Position numbers and translations under genes: made by a program. From Paracoccaceae bacterium (GTDB taxonomy: Bacteria > Pseudomonadota > Alphaproteobacteria > Rhodobacterales > Rhodobacteraceae): a stretch of DNA of 55,600 nt. The stretch covers positions 1 through 55,600 of the forward strand of contig VYFX01000039.1 of NCBI GenBank assembly GCA_009842205.1, given 5' to 3'. This document shows positions 8,134 through 19,105 of this stretch, in pieces. The notes below the pieces were generated by a model. The model saw nothing but the letters and a program-made list of their open reading frames with translations. It was not told the DNA's origin and did not search any database. Position 1 is the first letter of the stretch. Each line of letters starts with the position of its first letter.

Positions 8134-9942
8134 TTATTGTTCCCTTGATGCAAGAAACGCAATAATATGTTCAGCAAGGCTGTCTGGGTCATCCAGGGTG
8201 CAATCAATCTTTATATCGGGGGCCAGGGGTTTTTCATAAGATGAATCGATACCCGTCAAGTTTAGAAGTTCTCCTTTTAATGCTTTCTTGTATAGCCCCT
8301 TAGGATCTCGCTGTTGGCACACATGGAGGGGGGTACTGACATGGATTTCTATAAATTCACCAGATTCCAACAACTCTCGTGCCATCTCACGTTCAGCCCT
8401 GAACGGTGATATGAGTGTTACTATCACGACAAGACCGGCATCAACCATCAGTTTTGCCAATTCCGCCACACGTCTGACATTCTCGACACGATCCCCCTGG
8501 GTAAATCCAAGATCACGATTCAAACCATGTCTGACATTATCGCCATCAATAAGGTAGGTGTGTGTTCCCATGGCATGCAGTTTTTTTTCCAATCTATCAG
8601 CGACCGTTGTCTTGCCAGCCCCTGAAAGTCCTGTAAACCAGAGAACCTTGGGATTCTGTTTCAAGGCCAATGAGCGTTCCCTCTTGTTTATGGACATATG
8701 TTGCCAGGTAAGATTCGCTGATTTATCAAGCGGGTAATTTATGACTCCTGCACCAGCAGTGTTATTGGACTGTTTATCAATGATCAGAAAGGATCCCGTA
8801 AATCTATTGTAATTGTAGGAATCAAAAGCAAGATCACGATCGGTTGATAGATTGCAATAACCCACCTGGTTGCAAGATAATTCTTCGGCGACTTGTGTCT
8901 CAAGCGTATCAATATCAATGATATGGTTAAGCTCGGTTACCCATGCACTCGCTTGGATTGTTGGCATTCTGATTTCATAATTCCGTCCTGGAATCATCGG
9001 ATATGCATCAAGCCATACAATATGGGCAGCAAATTGGTCGGAAACTGACGGGGGAGTTAAAGGATCTCCCAGCATATTGCCCCGAACAACCTCTTGATCA
9101 TCAGTCAGTTCAAGGCTGATTGACTGACCACTGGAAACCTTTTCCAATGAGCCATTCGGGCCCAATATCTGTTTTATTTTTGATGTTTGTCCACCTGGTT
9201 CAATCCTGACATCACTGCCCACTGATATGATGCCGGAGACCATTGTTCCACGCAGAAGTTGATGACCGTCATCGGATTTATAGACTTGTTGTACAGCCAT
9301 TCGAAACGAGGAGGGTTTTAAAAAATTTACATCAATTGATTCCAAAGCTTCACAAAGCGATGGTCCATCATACCAATCCAGGCTGTCCGGTAGGGTTGAA
9401 AGATATACCTGACTCTTTGGGGAAACAGGAATTGTAATGATATCAAGCAGGTCAATACTTGAAGCAAAGTTTATGAAATCCTGACACGCGGTATTGAAGT
9501 CCTCTTGCCGGAAGTTGCAAAGGTCCATTTTGGTAACAACATGGATAAATTTGTGAATGCCCATGAGTTTAGCAAGGTAGGTTTGATGCTTGGTTTGTGG
9601 CTGGATACTCTTGCTGGCGTCTGTAATAATGACAGCAACATCTGCAATTGAAGCCGCGGTAACCAAATTCTTCAATTGCGTATCCGCTCCTGGGATATCA
9701 GCAACTACATATTTGCGTCGGAGTGTTGAAAAATAATGCCATGTAAGATCATCTGAATTTTCAACTTTTGAAACATTCTCGTCACTATCCTCATCTTGTG
9801 ATATGATTTTGATGTCCTTGATCAGATTCATGAGTAAGGTTGACTTGCCACTATTTCGTGCACCACAAAAAACCAACCGAATCATATCATTTTCGAATTG
9901 GATTCGCGGTTCTTCTACCGTGCCTTTGGTAGAATCATGCAT
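8134..9942 (-). CDS. cysNC: Bifunctional sulfate adenylyltransferase subunit 1 / adenylylsulfate kinase (CysNC), divergent GTPase part
   Basis: The protein is about 602 residues with two parts. Residues about 15-420 are a CysN-type translation-factor GTPase, but a worn one. The P-loop reads GARNSGKST instead of GSVDDGKST, the switch-I region with its usual RGITID is not recognisable, the G3 motif is DIPGADTQ instead of DTPGHEQ, and NKMD is TKMD. Residues about 430-602 are a well-kept APS kinase: GLSGAGKTT, DGDNVRHGLN and SPFRAEREMAR. Together with CysD it should convert sulfate and ATP to APS and then PAPS, the donor for the sulfotransferase at 966-3446. Its ATG shares one base with the CysD stop (TGATG), so the two are translationally coupled. 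An N-terminal TTG at 9945 is a poorer start. Confidence 0.9.
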   Translation of the reverse strand: MHDSTKGTVEEPRIQFENDMIRLVFCGARNSGKSTLLMNLIKDIKIISQDEDSDENVSKVENSDDLTWHYFSTLRRKYVVADIPGADTQLKNLVTAASIADVAVIITDASKSIQPQTKHQTYLAKLMGIHKFIHVVTKMDLCNFRQEDFNTACQDFINFASSIDLLDIITIPVSPKSQVYLSTLPDSLDWYDGPSLCEALESIDVNFLKPSSFRMAVQQVYKSDDGHQLLRGTMVSGIISVGSDVRIEPGGQTSKIKQILGPNGSLEKVSSGQSISLELTDDQEVVRGNMLGDPLTPPSVSDQFAAHIVWLDAYPMIPGRNYEIRMPTIQASAWVTELNHIIDIDTLETQVAEELSCNQVGYCNLSTDRDLAFDSYNYNRFTGSFLIIDKQSNNTAGAGVINYPLDKSANLTWQHMSINKRERSLALKQNPKVLWFTGLSGAGKTTVADRLEKKLHAMGTHTYLIDGDNVRHGLNRDLGFTQGDRVENVRRVAELAKLMVDAGLVVIVTLISPFRAEREMARELLESGEFIEIHVSTPLHVCQQRDPKGLYKKALKGELLNLTGIDSSYEKPLAPDIKIDCTLDDPDSLAEHIIAFLASREQ

Positions 9943-10844
9943 CAAAAATATCCTTCGCGTTTTTTTTGCTCCATACTTCCCTCATTGTCAATAACTCGGC
10001 CAACCCGTTCTGAAGTGCCGGAAGCTTTTAGTTCGGCAATGATTTCATCCACGGACTTTGCATCAGATACAATAGCGCCTGTCAGAGGCCAGCAACCCAG
10101 TGTCCGAAAGCGGATTTGCAAATGTTGCAATACCTCACCATCTTCAAGTTCCATACGATCATCATCCCGCATGATTAGTTGTCCCTGACGTAGAAGGACA
10201 GGTCTGGAAGATGCAAAATAAAGGGGCACAACAGGGATTTTATTTCTTGAAATATAAAGCCATATGTCGTTTTCGGTCCAATCTGAAAGTGGAAAGACAC
10301 GCATGCTTTCCCCATTTGATAAACGGGAATTACACAAATTCCAGGGTTCAGGTCGTTGAATCATCGGGGACCACCGATGGTGCTTGCGCAGGGAATATAC
10401 CTGTTCTTTTGATCGGGAAAATTCTTCATCCCGACGAGCACCACCGATGGCTGCATCAAAGCCATACTTGTCCAGCGCCTGTCTGAGTGCAACTGTCTTC
10501 ATCACATCAGTATATTCCTCGGAACCGTGACTAAAGGGGCTTATTCCCTGCCGCTTGCCATCCTGATTGGTGTAGACAATCAAATCCACATCCAGCTCTT
10601 TTGCCATACGGTCACGGAATGCAATTATTTCCTTGAATTTCCAACCTGTATCAACATGGAGTAGGGGGAAAGGCAATTTTTCTGGTGCAAAGGCCCGAAT
10701 TGCCAATTCAAGCAAGACGGATGAATCCTTCCCAACTGAATAGAGCATTACCGGATTGTTGAACTCGGCTACTGTTTCCCTGATAATCTGGATACTTTCC
10801 GATTCAAGACGTGACAGGGAATCAAGATGTGGATTTTCAGTCAT
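9942..10844 (-). CDS. cysD: Sulfate adenylyltransferase subunit 2 (ATP sulfurylase small subunit)
   Basis: The protein is about 300 residues and strongly resembles E. coli CysD throughout. It has the PP-loop SVGKDSS near residue 35, [41 protein letters not shown] and the C-terminal [13 protein letters not shown]. It forms APS from sulfate and ATP with the CysN part of the next gene. The ATG at 10844 gives the usual family N-terminus but has no clear ribosome binding site. An ATG at 10901 would overlap the end of the PKS gene by 25 bases and add 19 residues not typical of the family. Either way it follows the PKS almost without a gap and is coupled to cysNC, which makes this sulfate-activation pair part of the biosynthetic operon. 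Confidence 0.93.
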   Translation of the reverse strand: MTENPHLDSLSRLESESIQIIRETVAEFNNPVMLYSVGKDSSVLLELAIRAFAPEKLPFPLLHVDTGWKFKEIIAFRDRMAKELDVDLIVYTNQDGKRQGISPFSHGSEEYTDVMKTVALRQALDKYGFDAAIGGARRDEEFSRSKEQVYSLRKHHRWSPMIQRPEPWNLCNSRLSNGESMRVFPLSDWTENDIWLYISRNKIPVVPLYFASSRPVLLRQGQLIMRDDDRMELEDGEVLQHLQIRFRTLGCWPLTGAIVSDAKSVDEIIAELKASGTSERVGRVIDNEGSMEQKKREGYF

Positions 10845-10876
10845 ACGCAGTCTGCAATTGGATTGACCGGGATAAC

Positions 10877-13800
10877 CTACAAAACATCTCTTGACATGCA
10901 TTCATCATCATTACCAAAGTGATCTTCCAATGGGCTTGCAAACAAGGATGGTTTTCTGTTGCGCCGAACGCGATCCTTATCATCAATTTCCATGGGTAAT
11001 GTAAACTCTATGTCATCAGCCTGTTCCGAACCGGATTCCTCACCATGAACAATGGTCATGGCCAAGGATTGGCATGTTGCTGTGGTCATCAACTCCAGAG
11101 CACTGACCTGGACGTTGTATTCTCCCTGGAGAAAGGCGCCAAGTTCAGCGACAGAAATTGAATTCATGCCATAAGCTGATAACGGCTCATCAGGTGTCCC
11201 TTCGTCATGGCCACACAACTCAGCCACTTTTTCCATGATACGTTCGACCACGGATGCAACCGAAAGTTGTTTGCCAGTGCTATCGTCAAAAAATCTCTGG
11301 TTCGAGATCAGATAACCCAAACGCATGTAATCAGGTGAATTGAAAGTCCAAGGTACATTATCGAATAAGGCAGTGACGAGATGATCACTATCAGGCATGC
11401 ATCTGAGTGCGTAATCAAGATTGTTCAGGGCAAATACGCAACTGATCGGTGGGGTACCGGCAGCCCGCATAATCCTTAGAACATGTGGATTTCTTGAAGC
11501 CATACCTGCTTCCGCAACCGCGGCCATATTATATGCAAGTGCCGGCAAACCACTGTTTTGACGGAATGAGGCAAGACCATCCAGAAAAGCACTTGCTGCA
11601 CTGTAGTTCACTTGACCCGGATTACCCAAAGTCGATGATGTCGAGGACAGCATTACGAAATAGTCAAGTGGAAGTTGTAAACTTGCCTTGTGCAGATTGA
11701 GTGCTCCCAAAGCCTTTGGTGCAAAAACCTTATCGACTGACTCTGCTGTCATTTCTGTCATTGAACGGTCATCAAGCGTTCCAGCCAAATGGAAAATCCC
11801 CTTGATCGGCAGTTTGCACTCGCCCATACATCGTTCCACATCATCCATAGACTGGACGTCACCTTGGAGAATGTCAATGTCTACTTCTTCTTCCATATGC
11901 TTTAGATTGGAGTTGCGATAAATCCATTCGAAATCACGAAGGCGATTCGGATCACGATCCATGAGCGTGATATGGCGTGCACCTACACGAGTAAGGTATG
12001 TCAAAACGCTCAGCCCAAATCCTCCCATACCTCCGGTAACCAGATATGTTGACTCGGGATCAAGGAATGGCCTTCGATCCGTGACTGCCAGGTCGTTTTG
12101 CTTGTTCTTGTCGGGAGGGACAAGCAACAACTTGCCCTGATGTTGTCCCGAAATCATTTTTCGCATGGCTTTCTCATACTCCGCAAACGAATAGGTATTT
12201 ATCTGCAAGGGTTTGACATGGCCTTGTCCGAGAAGATCCAGACATGATAGGCACAAGGTGCGGGAGAGCAAAGGATCATCCAACATAAGACGATCCATGT
12301 CAATGGTTACAAAACGCAAGTTTTTTCTAATAACCCTCATACCAAGATTGCTGTCAGCATAAACATCAACCTTGCCTATTTCACAATGCCATCCCCCCGG
12401 ACGCAAGGATTGCAGGCAAAGTCTTATATGACGTCCGGCCAGAGAATTGAGAACGACATCAACACCCTCTCCATTGGTATCAGCCATCAATGAATCATAC
12501 CAGTCATGACTGTGCGAATCAAAAGCCCCCTTGGCCCCCATTGCCATGAGTCTTGATCTCTTTTCATCAGTTCCGGCTGTTGTGTAGATTTCTGCACCAA
12601 CATGTTGTGCCAATTGCATTGCTGCCTGACCTACACCCCCCATGGCGGAATGTATAAGTACCCGCATTCCCTTGCGGAGACGTGCCAGATGAATCAATGC
12701 ATAATATGCCGTGATATAAACAGAAAGTGATGCCGCTGCTTCATGCATGGTCAAAGCATCCGGTTTGGGAAAAACATGATTCCTGTTGACAATTATACGA
12801 TTGCCGATACATCCACCATGCATCAGAACAACTGGATCGCCTATATTGAACTCCGTGACATTGTCCCCTTTGCCAATCACCTTGCCACTCGCCTCCATGC
12901 CGATATCCCGTCCAATGGCAGAACGCTCGTAACCCATCGGAGGAAGCATATCCAGGGTTACCATGATATCACGAAAATTAAGCCCTATGGCCTTGACTTC
13001 TATCTCCAGATCATCTGGTCCGGGTTCATTGTGTGTTACAGTCTGAATCCATAATCCGCTTAACTGGCCGGGTTGCTTCAAAAGCAACCTGTAAGTAGGG
13101 TCTTCATTGACAGGAACCAATGCCTCAACCTGCTTGATACCAACAAATCGTGGTACCCATGGCTGCTCGTTGCGAATTGCTACTTCACGTTCACGGAGAC
13201 TGACGCTCTTGAGCCATGCCAGACAGTTCAAATCTTCTGGATCACTGATATCCACGAGGCAAAAATCAATCATCGCCTCCGGAATGACTTCGGCAGCCAT
13301 ACTCCGTATTGCACCCCAAACTGCACATCCGCGTAAATCCTCGACCTGCATCGCAGCCTTTCTGGTGATAACGGTCAATCGGCATGTTTCTGATACCTTG
13401 CCAGCTCGATGCCTTACAAGTGCATTGACGAAATCAATCAACCAACTCACAAACTTTGCTCCTGTAAGGTCGTGGGGGGGGGTATTTTTGCCACAGAAAA
13501 TATCTACTTCTTTCAGGTCTGGTGCAGTCAACCAGTCAACGTCCTTGAATCTCTCCTCGTGATTCCAGACATCCATCTGTATGTATTCGCTACCAATCAG
13601 GATATCTGACCAGCTTCTTGCAAGACTGTCTGATTCTCCGAAGATCCACTGAACTCCAGGTTTTTTGTCCAGATAACCCTTCTGGTATAACAATTCGGGA
13701 ACTCTCAGCAGGACCGCATCTCTGTATTTGCTAACCAGAGTCCATCCTTCGGCGGAAGGAACACCACGAGGTGGATTGATCAGCAAAACCAAACCGCCAG

Positions 13801-16800
13801 GTGTTGCTATCTTCTCCCAAAACTGCCATGAATCATCTTCTATTCTTCCTTTTTCAAGATCAACAATAATTAGGTCAGCAGCATGTTGACGCAGCAAACC
13901 CTGGGAAAGATCAATGCTGTTCATATTTTCCTGCTCAAGATGCTGGAAGCGGACTACGATTTTTCTGCTTTGCAAGGCATTGAACAACTCATTGGTGCAT
14001 GATTCATTGTCTCCAATCAACCAATATTCGCTGGCGGATTGGACCTTGTCCATACATTTCCTGAATTTATTGAATATTGTTTTTTCAGGGCTTTTCTGGC
14101 CAGCAAATTCGACAATCCGACAATTACGTATTGAATCTTCCCCCAATAGGGCAGCATACAATGATTCATATGAGATACTGCCATCATCCAATTGTTCAGG
14201 TTGTGTAATAGTCGTCAGGAATTTTTTCTGCCAAACAACCTGGTGTTTGTTTGATTCAAGTTCGGAAAGGCGTGTGTGGGTGTGGGAACAGGAATAGTTA
14301 TCAATATACAGTGTGAGTTTGCCCGTGGCACCATCATAGAAACTAAGCCGTCCACTGGAATTCTCACCCATCGGTACAGTCCTATGACCAAATTCATCAA
14401 TCTGTATTTTAACATTCCAGGGCAAATCAACCACACATCTCATGTCGGGTGATGTTGGAGGGCACAGGAATGTAACTCGCTCCATGCGCATGGGCATTGA
14501 GAATACATCAATACAAATCATCAGATTGTGTAGTAGGGATTGCAATCCTCCATCTAACTGGTTGGGAGAAAACACAAATCCTTCTTCCCTACCAAGTGTC
14601 CAGAAATCCTTGTCTACATCAATATCAATTATTAACTCTCCACTGTTTCCATTCTCTGCAATTCTTTTTACACTCTGGAAATCCGGACCATATTCAAAAG
14701 CATCACCCAAAACTGCTGATGTTCGCACATAGAATTCTTCCCCAGTAGGGTAAGGACATGAATCGAATTGTGAAAGATCAACTTCGACAAGATTCATCTT
14801 GGTCTCTTCGATGGGTTGAGGGTCAATCAATTTAACCTTGCCTCGGCAGTGTATGATGCTATTGGCATCAGGTTCAAAAGACTTGGTTGAAATTGTGAAA
14901 TCAAACTCGTCATCAACTTCATCAATTGGTAACAGTTGAGTCTGCAAACGAACAGGAGTATCAGGGATAGGACAGGGTTGAAGAAATTCAACCATCTCAA
15001 AGAATGCCGGCCTGCCATCGATTGCTTCAAGTATCATCTCGATATAGCCGGCTGCTGGCATGATCGCAATACCTTGGGCTTTGTGGTCCAACAACCAAGG
15101 TAAATTCCCACTTGACAGCAGATTCTCGAACAAGGGGTGATCATATTGGATCCGGCGGCCTACCAGCGGCCCATCGACAGAAGGTCCTCGTTTAAGGGTA
15201 AACTCTTCATCTTTGAATCTATGTACGTTTCGGATTCCTGCCAGAGGATAAGGTGGGAGATGCGCCGCTATGGGTTTTGGTTTTGGATACTGGGCATCAA
15301 AATCAAGATTTATACCCGACATGTAGAGGCGTCCCAACATCTGACCAAAGTCAGTACGGGAGTCACTAGCCCTTTCAAAAGAAGGAATGGATTCGACCTG
15401 ATGACGTGTAGCACCCAGACATTGGGATATGACTGGTTGCAGGGACGAATGAGGAGCTATTTCAAGTACACAGCGTGGATCATACATACCAACAGCTGAG
15501 GCCATAGCGGCAGAAAATCGAACTTTCTTGCGTATGTTGGACCACCAGTACCCACTGTTTAACGTGGTTGCAAGTTCCCCAGTTACCGACGATATCATTG
15601 GTGCATCGAATGTGAATGACCGATTGTCGAGAAACGACAATTGATCCAACACATCTTTTTTGATTTTATCCATGGCAGATGAATGGAATGCAATATTTCC
15701 TGGCAAGAGACCATGCTGGATATTTCGTGAGTCAAGTTCGTCCATCAGTGGACGCAAGTTCGATTCCAAACCACAGATTACCGTATTTGCAGGTGAATTT
15801 TCGCATGCAATCTCGACCGTCACTGATCCATGATCCTTGGGACGGAAAGCAATATCCATCTCATTGAGTAACCCTTCGACACCCGCAAGGTCAAGACTGA
15901 TTGCCAGCAAACGGCCTGACTGAGCTGTACGTTGCTGCAAAGTCGAGCGTACATAGACCAGATGGGTTGCATCTTCAAGGGACAAGGCACCAGTTGCATA
16001 AGCCGCAGCTACCTCACCAGAACTGTGTCCGATGACACAGTCAGGATAAACTCCCCAAGTCTTTAGCAATTCCAGGATAGCACATTGCAACATGAAAGTC
16101 ACAGGTTGTGCCAGTTCACACTCATCAAGATGAGATTGTTTGGCATTGAAACAGGCGTCACGAAGGGAAAAACTCGAATGGGTTCTCCATAAATCATCAA
16201 TAGTATCAATTACGCGCCTGAAAACGGGATTTGCATCATAAAGCTCCCTTCCACAACCTTGCCATTGCGCTCCCTGACCTGTAAAGACCATAGCCAATCG
16301 ATCATTGTTCTCGTCAACAATGGCAGTCTGTTGATTGTCTGGAAATGTATCAAGGATATCAATCAACTCTTGGCAATTGTTCACTGTAAATGCTGTTCGG
16401 TAGGCAAAATGTGTACGACGGGTACTGAGGTTGCCTGCCAGAGTATAAAGATCTGGCCGGGATTCGTTAATTAACTTGCGCAAATCACCTACAACCGATG
16501 TGAGTGCTTCCGTGTTCCGGGCAGAAACCGGTATCATTACACTGTCAGCAGGGGCTAGGGGAATCGACCATTGCTTGGGTGTTTTGGGACGGTATTCACT
16601 TACTACGCAATGTCCATTCGCTCCACCAAAGCCAAATGAATTAATGCCAAATACAGTTTCTCGTTCGGGAAATTCTTCGCACTCGATCTGTACATCCATG
16701 GGACAGCTGTGAAAATCTATGGCCGGATTGCGTATTACAAAATTATGTGAAGTCGGTGCAAAAGTCCGATGCTTCATCATTAGAATAACTTTCAACAAGG

Positions 16801-17908
16801 CCCCATGAAATGCAGCAGCTTCCATATGGCCTATATTGCTCTTGACACTTGAAACACGGAGAGGGACATCCCGATCCTGTCCACCATAAGCTTCAGCAAT
16901 TGCATTTCCTTCTATTGCATCACCAACTTCGGTACCTGTTGCATGTGCTTCGATATAATCGAATTCAACGAGTTTGCGACCTGCCCGAATGGCAGCCTCT
17001 TGCATCAGGTTTTTCTGGGAATGTATTGTCGGTGCCGTGATGGTACGACCAGGTGCCAGCCCCATGGACTCATCGGCTGAGCCTGCTGTGTTCAGTGCTG
17101 TAGACTCTATGACGGCATAGATTTGATCACCGTCATTTTCAGCGACAGAAAGTGGTTTCAGGGCATAAACAAATGCTCCTTCGGATCGCATGTAGCCATT
17201 GGCTTCGGCATCGAATGACCGGCAGACCCCATCCGGACTAATGATACCCATCTGACTGAAACTACAACTCAATCTTCCAATGCCAAGAAAGTTTACGGCA
17301 CCCACCAAAGCCTGATCACAATCTCCATTCCTGATAGCGTTCAAAGCCGTGTGAAGTGCACTTAATCCAGCCGAGCATGCTGTACAGCAGGTCATTGACG
17401 TGCCCATGAGGTTGAAATGATAGGAAATGCGATTTGCCAGCATGGCTAGGCTGGCAACTGGGGCCGTATATTCCGAAACGCCATACATCTCGCGATAATT
17501 GGCTGCAGCTGGTGTCTGGGAACCTACGAAAACACCAGTCTTGCTGTTGTGCAATTCATTCAAGGTCCAACCGGCATGCTCAATTGCCTGCCATGATTTG
17601 GTCAGAAGCATACGGGCTTGAGGATCCAAATTGATGAATTCATTATGAGAAATACCAAAGAACTTGTGGTCCAGAAGGCACTCATCCTCATCCAGAACAT
17701 GGCCTTCATAAGGTGAAATCATTCTGGTTGGGCCAAAATATCCTCCAATAGGCAAATAACCTCGACCATATCTTTCCCTGATCGGATTCTGAATAAATGA
17801 ACGATCACAAAGTAGCTTCCAGAAATCCTCGTCATTCCTGATTCCACCTGGCATTTGATAGGCATATCCAACAACTGCTACCTTTGGATCCTCATGTTGC
17901 TTATGCAT
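10877..17908 (-). CDS. Type I highly reducing polyketide synthase, single module (KS-AT-DH-psiMT/psiKR-ER-KR-ACP)
   Basis: The protein is about 2343 residues. KS (5-430): active Cys near 178 in TACSAGLS, then AHATGTE and KSNIGH. AT (about 520-830): GHSSGE with Ser near 629, and an AFH specificity triplet, which usually means malonyl-CoA. DH (about 910-1190): [10 protein letters not shown] and LDGGLQ. Residues about 1230-1590 have no intact catalytic motif and look like a degenerate methyltransferase plus the structural half of the ketoreductase. ER (about 1610-1930): [11 protein letters not shown] (about 1950-2130): TGGMGGFG and [11 protein letters not shown] near 2250: YGMNSIS, with the phosphopantetheine serine present. 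There is no thioesterase, so release needs another protein. The layout matches iterative chain-building enzymes such as mycobacterial Pks2. The ATG at 17908 has GGAG eight bases upstream; a GTG at 17917 is less likely. A nine-base C tract lies at 13474-13482. Confidence 0.93.
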   Translation of the reverse strand: MHKQHEDPKVAVVGYAYQMPGGIRNDEDFWKLLCDRSFIQNPIRERYGRGYLPIGGYFGPTRMISPYEGHVLDEDECLLDHKFFGISHNEFINLDPQARMLLTKSWQAIEHAGWTLNELHNSKTGVFVGSQTPAAANYREMYGVSEYTAPVASLAMLANRISYHFNLMGTSMTCCTACSAGLSALHTALNAIRNGDCDQALVGAVNFLGIGRLSCSFSQMGIISPDGVCRSFDAEANGYMRSEGAFVYALKPLSVAENDGDQIYAVIESTALNTAGSADESMGLAPGRTITAPTIHSQKNLMQEAAIRAGRKLVEFDYIEAHATGTEVGDAIEGNAIAEAYGGQDRDVPLRVSSVKSNIGHMEAAAFHGALLKVILMMKHRTFAPTSHNFVIRNPAIDFHSCPMDVQIECEEFPERETVFGINSFGFGGANGHCVVSEYRPKTPKQWSIPLAPADSVMIPVSARNTEALTSVVGDLRKLINESRPDLYTLAGNLSTRRTHFAYRTAFTVNNCQELIDILDTFPDNQQTAIVDENNDRLAMVFTGQGAQWQGCGRELYDANPVFRRVIDTIDDLWRTHSSFSLRDACFNAKQSHLDECELAQPVTFMLQCAILELLKTWGVYPDCVIGHSSGEVAAAYATGALSLEDATHLVYVRSTLQQRTAQSGRLLAISLDLAGVEGLLNEMDIAFRPKDHGSVTVEIACENSPANTVICGLESNLRPLMDELDSRNIQHGLLPGNIAFHSSAMDKIKKDVLDQLSFLDNRSFTFDAPMISSVTGELATTLNSGYWWSNIRKKVRFSAAMASAVGMYDPRCVLEIAPHSSLQPVISQCLGATRHQVESIPSFERASDSRTDFGQMLGRLYMSGINLDFDAQYPKPKPIAAHLPPYPLAGIRNVHRFKDEEFTLKRGPSVDGPLVGRRIQYDHPLFENLLSSGNLPWLLDHKAQGIAIMPAAGYIEMILEAIDGRPAFFEMVEFLQPCPIPDTPVRLQTQLLPIDEVDDEFDFTISTKSFEPDANSIIHCRGKVKLIDPQPIEETKMNLVEVDLSQFDSCPYPTGEEFYVRTSAVLGDAFEYGPDFQSVKRIAENGNSGELIIDIDVDKDFWTLGREEGFVFSPNQLDGGLQSLLHNLMICIDVFSMPMRMERVTFLCPPTSPDMRCVVDLPWNVKIQIDEFGHRTVPMGENSSGRLSFYDGATGKLTLYIDNYSCSHTHTRLSELESNKHQVVWQKKFLTTITQPEQLDDGSISYESLYAALLGEDSIRNCRIVEFAGQKSPEKTIFNKFRKCMDKVQSASEYWLIGDNESCTNELFNALQSRKIVVRFQHLEQENMNSIDLSQGLLRQHAADLIIVDLEKGRIEDDSWQFWEKIATPGGLVLLINPPRGVPSAEGWTLVSKYRDAVLLRVPELLYQKGYLDKKPGVQWIFGESDSLARSWSDILIGSEYIQMDVWNHEERFKDVDWLTAPDLKEVDIFCGKNTPPHDLTGAKFVSWLIDFVNALVRHRAGKVSETCRLTVITRKAAMQVEDLRGCAVWGAIRSMAAEVIPEAMIDFCLVDISDPEDLNCLAWLKSVSLREREVAIRNEQPWVPRFVGIKQVEALVPVNEDPTYRLLLKQPGQLSGLWIQTVTHNEPGPDDLEIEVKAIGLNFRDIMVTLDMLPPMGYERSAIGRDIGMEASGKVIGKGDNVTEFNIGDPVVLMHGGCIGNRIIVNRNHVFPKPDALTMHEAAASLSVYITAYYALIHLARLRKGMRVLIHSAMGGVGQAAMQLAQHVGAEIYTTAGTDEKRSRLMAMGAKGAFDSHSHDWYDSLMADTNGEGVDVVLNSLAGRHIRLCLQSLRPGGWHCEIGKVDVYADSNLGMRVIRKNLRFVTIDMDRLMLDDPLLSRTLCLSCLDLLGQGHVKPLQINTYSFAEYEKAMRKMISGQHQGKLLLVPPDKNKQNDLAVTDRRPFLDPESTYLVTGGMGGFGLSVLTYLTRVGARHITLMDRDPNRLRDFEWIYRNSNLKHMEEEVDIDILQGDVQSMDDVERCMGECKLPIKGIFHLAGTLDDRSMTEMTAESVDKVFAPKALGALNLHKASLQLPLDYFVMLSSTSSTLGNPGQVNYSAASAFLDGLASFRQNSGLPALAYNMAAVAEAGMASRNPHVLRIMRAAGTPPISCVFALNNLDYALRCMPDSDHLVTALFDNVPWTFNSPDYMRLGYLISNQRFFDDSTGKQLSVASVVERIMEKVAELCGHDEGTPDEPLSAYGMNSISVAELGAFLQGEYNVQVSALELMTTATCQSLAMTIVHGEESGSEQADDIEFTLPMEIDDKDRVRRNRKPSLFASPLEDHFGNDDECMSRDVL
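13474..13482 (-). repeat. Nine-base poly-C tract inside the PKS coding sequence
   Basis: Nine consecutive C's on the coding strand encode a Thr-Pro-Pro stretch near residue 1477, in the linker before the ER domain. It is the longest G/C homopolymer I noticed in the window. Gain or loss of one base would truncate the PKS before ER, KR and ACP. Confidence 0.85.
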
Positions 17909-17974
17909 TAATTGCACTCCATTAACTGAAACATCGGAAAATTAACATTTTACAAATTATCGGGCAATGAGTTT

Positions 17975-18003
17975 TTAGTATTATCCAAGCTACTTGTCGT
18001 CAA
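17975..18003 (-). promoter_or_regulatory. Candidate promoter of the PKS-cysD-cysNC operon
   Basis: On the minus strand, TTGACG (complement of 17998-18003) is followed after 17 bases by TACTAA (complement of 17975-17980). The -35 box is good and the -10 box is weak. The leader to the PKS ATG would be about 60 bases. Confidence 0.4.
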
Positions 18004-18218
18004 GCCTGATGAAAGAAATTATCCCTACATGGGAAGGAAGGTTGGAGGAACTTACAAAATCAAAGAATATAATGGTTTGATCGTAATAGGGTAAGGGAAA
18101 ATTTTTCAGGATAATGTTTCCTTTTTGATGTTGATATCTCATTCTGGGGGCTAGAAATATCGACTTTTCTAATACCGGTTTTGGAAATAGCTGAATTATC
18201 TATTCAACATCAAATTTA

Positions 18219-18246
18219 TTGACATCAATTTGTTTCAAACTACATT
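18219..18246 (+). promoter_or_regulatory. Candidate sigma-70-type promoter of cysE
   Basis: A perfect TTGACA at 18219-18224 is followed after 16 bases by TACATT at 18241-18246. The leader is about 32 bases and carries GAGGAGA just before the cysE start. Confidence 0.6.
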
Positions 18247-18284
18247 TTAGCACAAGTAAATACACTTCCCGATGAGGAGAAATC

Positions 18285-19094
18285 ATGGCTGAGTTATCTA
18301 ACCAGTTAGCCCCACTTGATCCGGTATGGACCCGTCTTCGTGATGAAGCCTCGGAAATTACTACCAGGGAACCTCTTCTGGCAGGTTTGATCTATTCGGG
18401 TATCCTGCATCATGAATCGCTTGAAAAAGCCCTGGCTTTTCGTTTTTCCATCAAAATGGCCTCGCTTGAAATGTCGGAACAACTCCTCAGGGAAATTGCC
18501 GACGAGGCCCTCAACGATGATCCGGGAATTGGACGTTCTGCCCGGGCAGACATCATTGCCGTATTTGACAGGGATCCTGCTTGTCAAACCTTTTACCAGC
18601 CATTGCTGTTTTTCAAGGGTTTCCAAGCCTTGCAATGTTATAGAATTGGCAGGTGGTTGTGGGAAAATGATCGCAAGGATCTAGCTTATTTCATCCAGAT
18701 GAGAACCTCGGAGGTTTTTGGTGTCGATATCCATCCCGGTGCGGTTATTGGTCATGGCATACTGATTGATCATGCCCACTCTATCGTGATTGGTGAAACG
18801 GCTGTTGTTGGAAACAATGTTTCCATGCTTCATTCGGTAACTTTGGGTGGAACAGGCAAGGAAGAGGGAGATCGGCACCCCAAAGTTGGCAAAGGTGTAT
18901 TGCTCGGAGCCGGGGCTAAAGTACTGGGAAATATCACTATAGGTAATTGTGCCCGGGTAGCAGCGGGCTCGGTGGTTCTGGAAGATGTACCTGGATGTAA
19001 GACAGTTGCCGGAATACCGGCAAAAATTGTTGGTGATGCGGGTTGTTCAGAACCATCCAAAACTATGGTTCAATATTTTCATCCCAGTGCTTGA
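18285..19094 (+). CDS. cysE: Serine O-acetyltransferase
   Basis: The enzyme makes O-acetylserine from serine and acetyl-CoA, the first step of cysteine synthesis. The protein is 269 residues, the usual CysE length. An N-terminal helical half is followed by a left-handed beta-helix of hexapeptide repeats. Visible family motifs are FGVDIHPGA, IDHAHSIVIGE, HSVTLGGTGK, RHPKVG and the closing AGIPAK. The start is clear from GAGGAGA seven bases upstream. It stands alone, convergent with the pdh operon (11 bases between stop codons) and divergent from the PKS operon. Its place beside a sulfate-activating operon may be chance, since CysE feeds cysteine and not PAPS. Confidence 0.95.
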   Translation: MAELSNQLAPLDPVWTRLRDEASEITTREPLLAGLIYSGILHHESLEKALAFRFSIKMASLEMSEQLLREIADEALNDDPGIGRSARADIIAVFDRDPACQTFYQPLLFFKGFQALQCYRIGRWLWENDRKDLAYFIQMRTSEVFGVDIHPGAVIGHGILIDHAHSIVIGETAVVGNNVSMLHSVTLGGTGKEEGDRHPKVGKGVLLGAGAKVLGNITIGNCARVAAGSVVLEDVPGCKTVAGIPAKIVGDAGCSEPSKTMVQYFHPSA

Positions 19095-19105
19095 TTCCAA
19101 CTGAC

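Larger units (their letters stand above)
17909..18284. other. Divergent promoter region between the PKS operon and cysE
   Basis: This 376-base AT-rich region has no gene that I can support. It separates the leftward PKS operon from rightward cysE and carries one candidate promoter for each. No clear operator palindrome stands out. Confidence 0.6.

Noticed and set aside
9960-9967. Run of eight T's near the cysD end as a slippage site
   Set aside because: It encodes an ordinary Gln-Lys-Lys stretch near the C-terminus, and A/T runs of this length are expected at this base composition.
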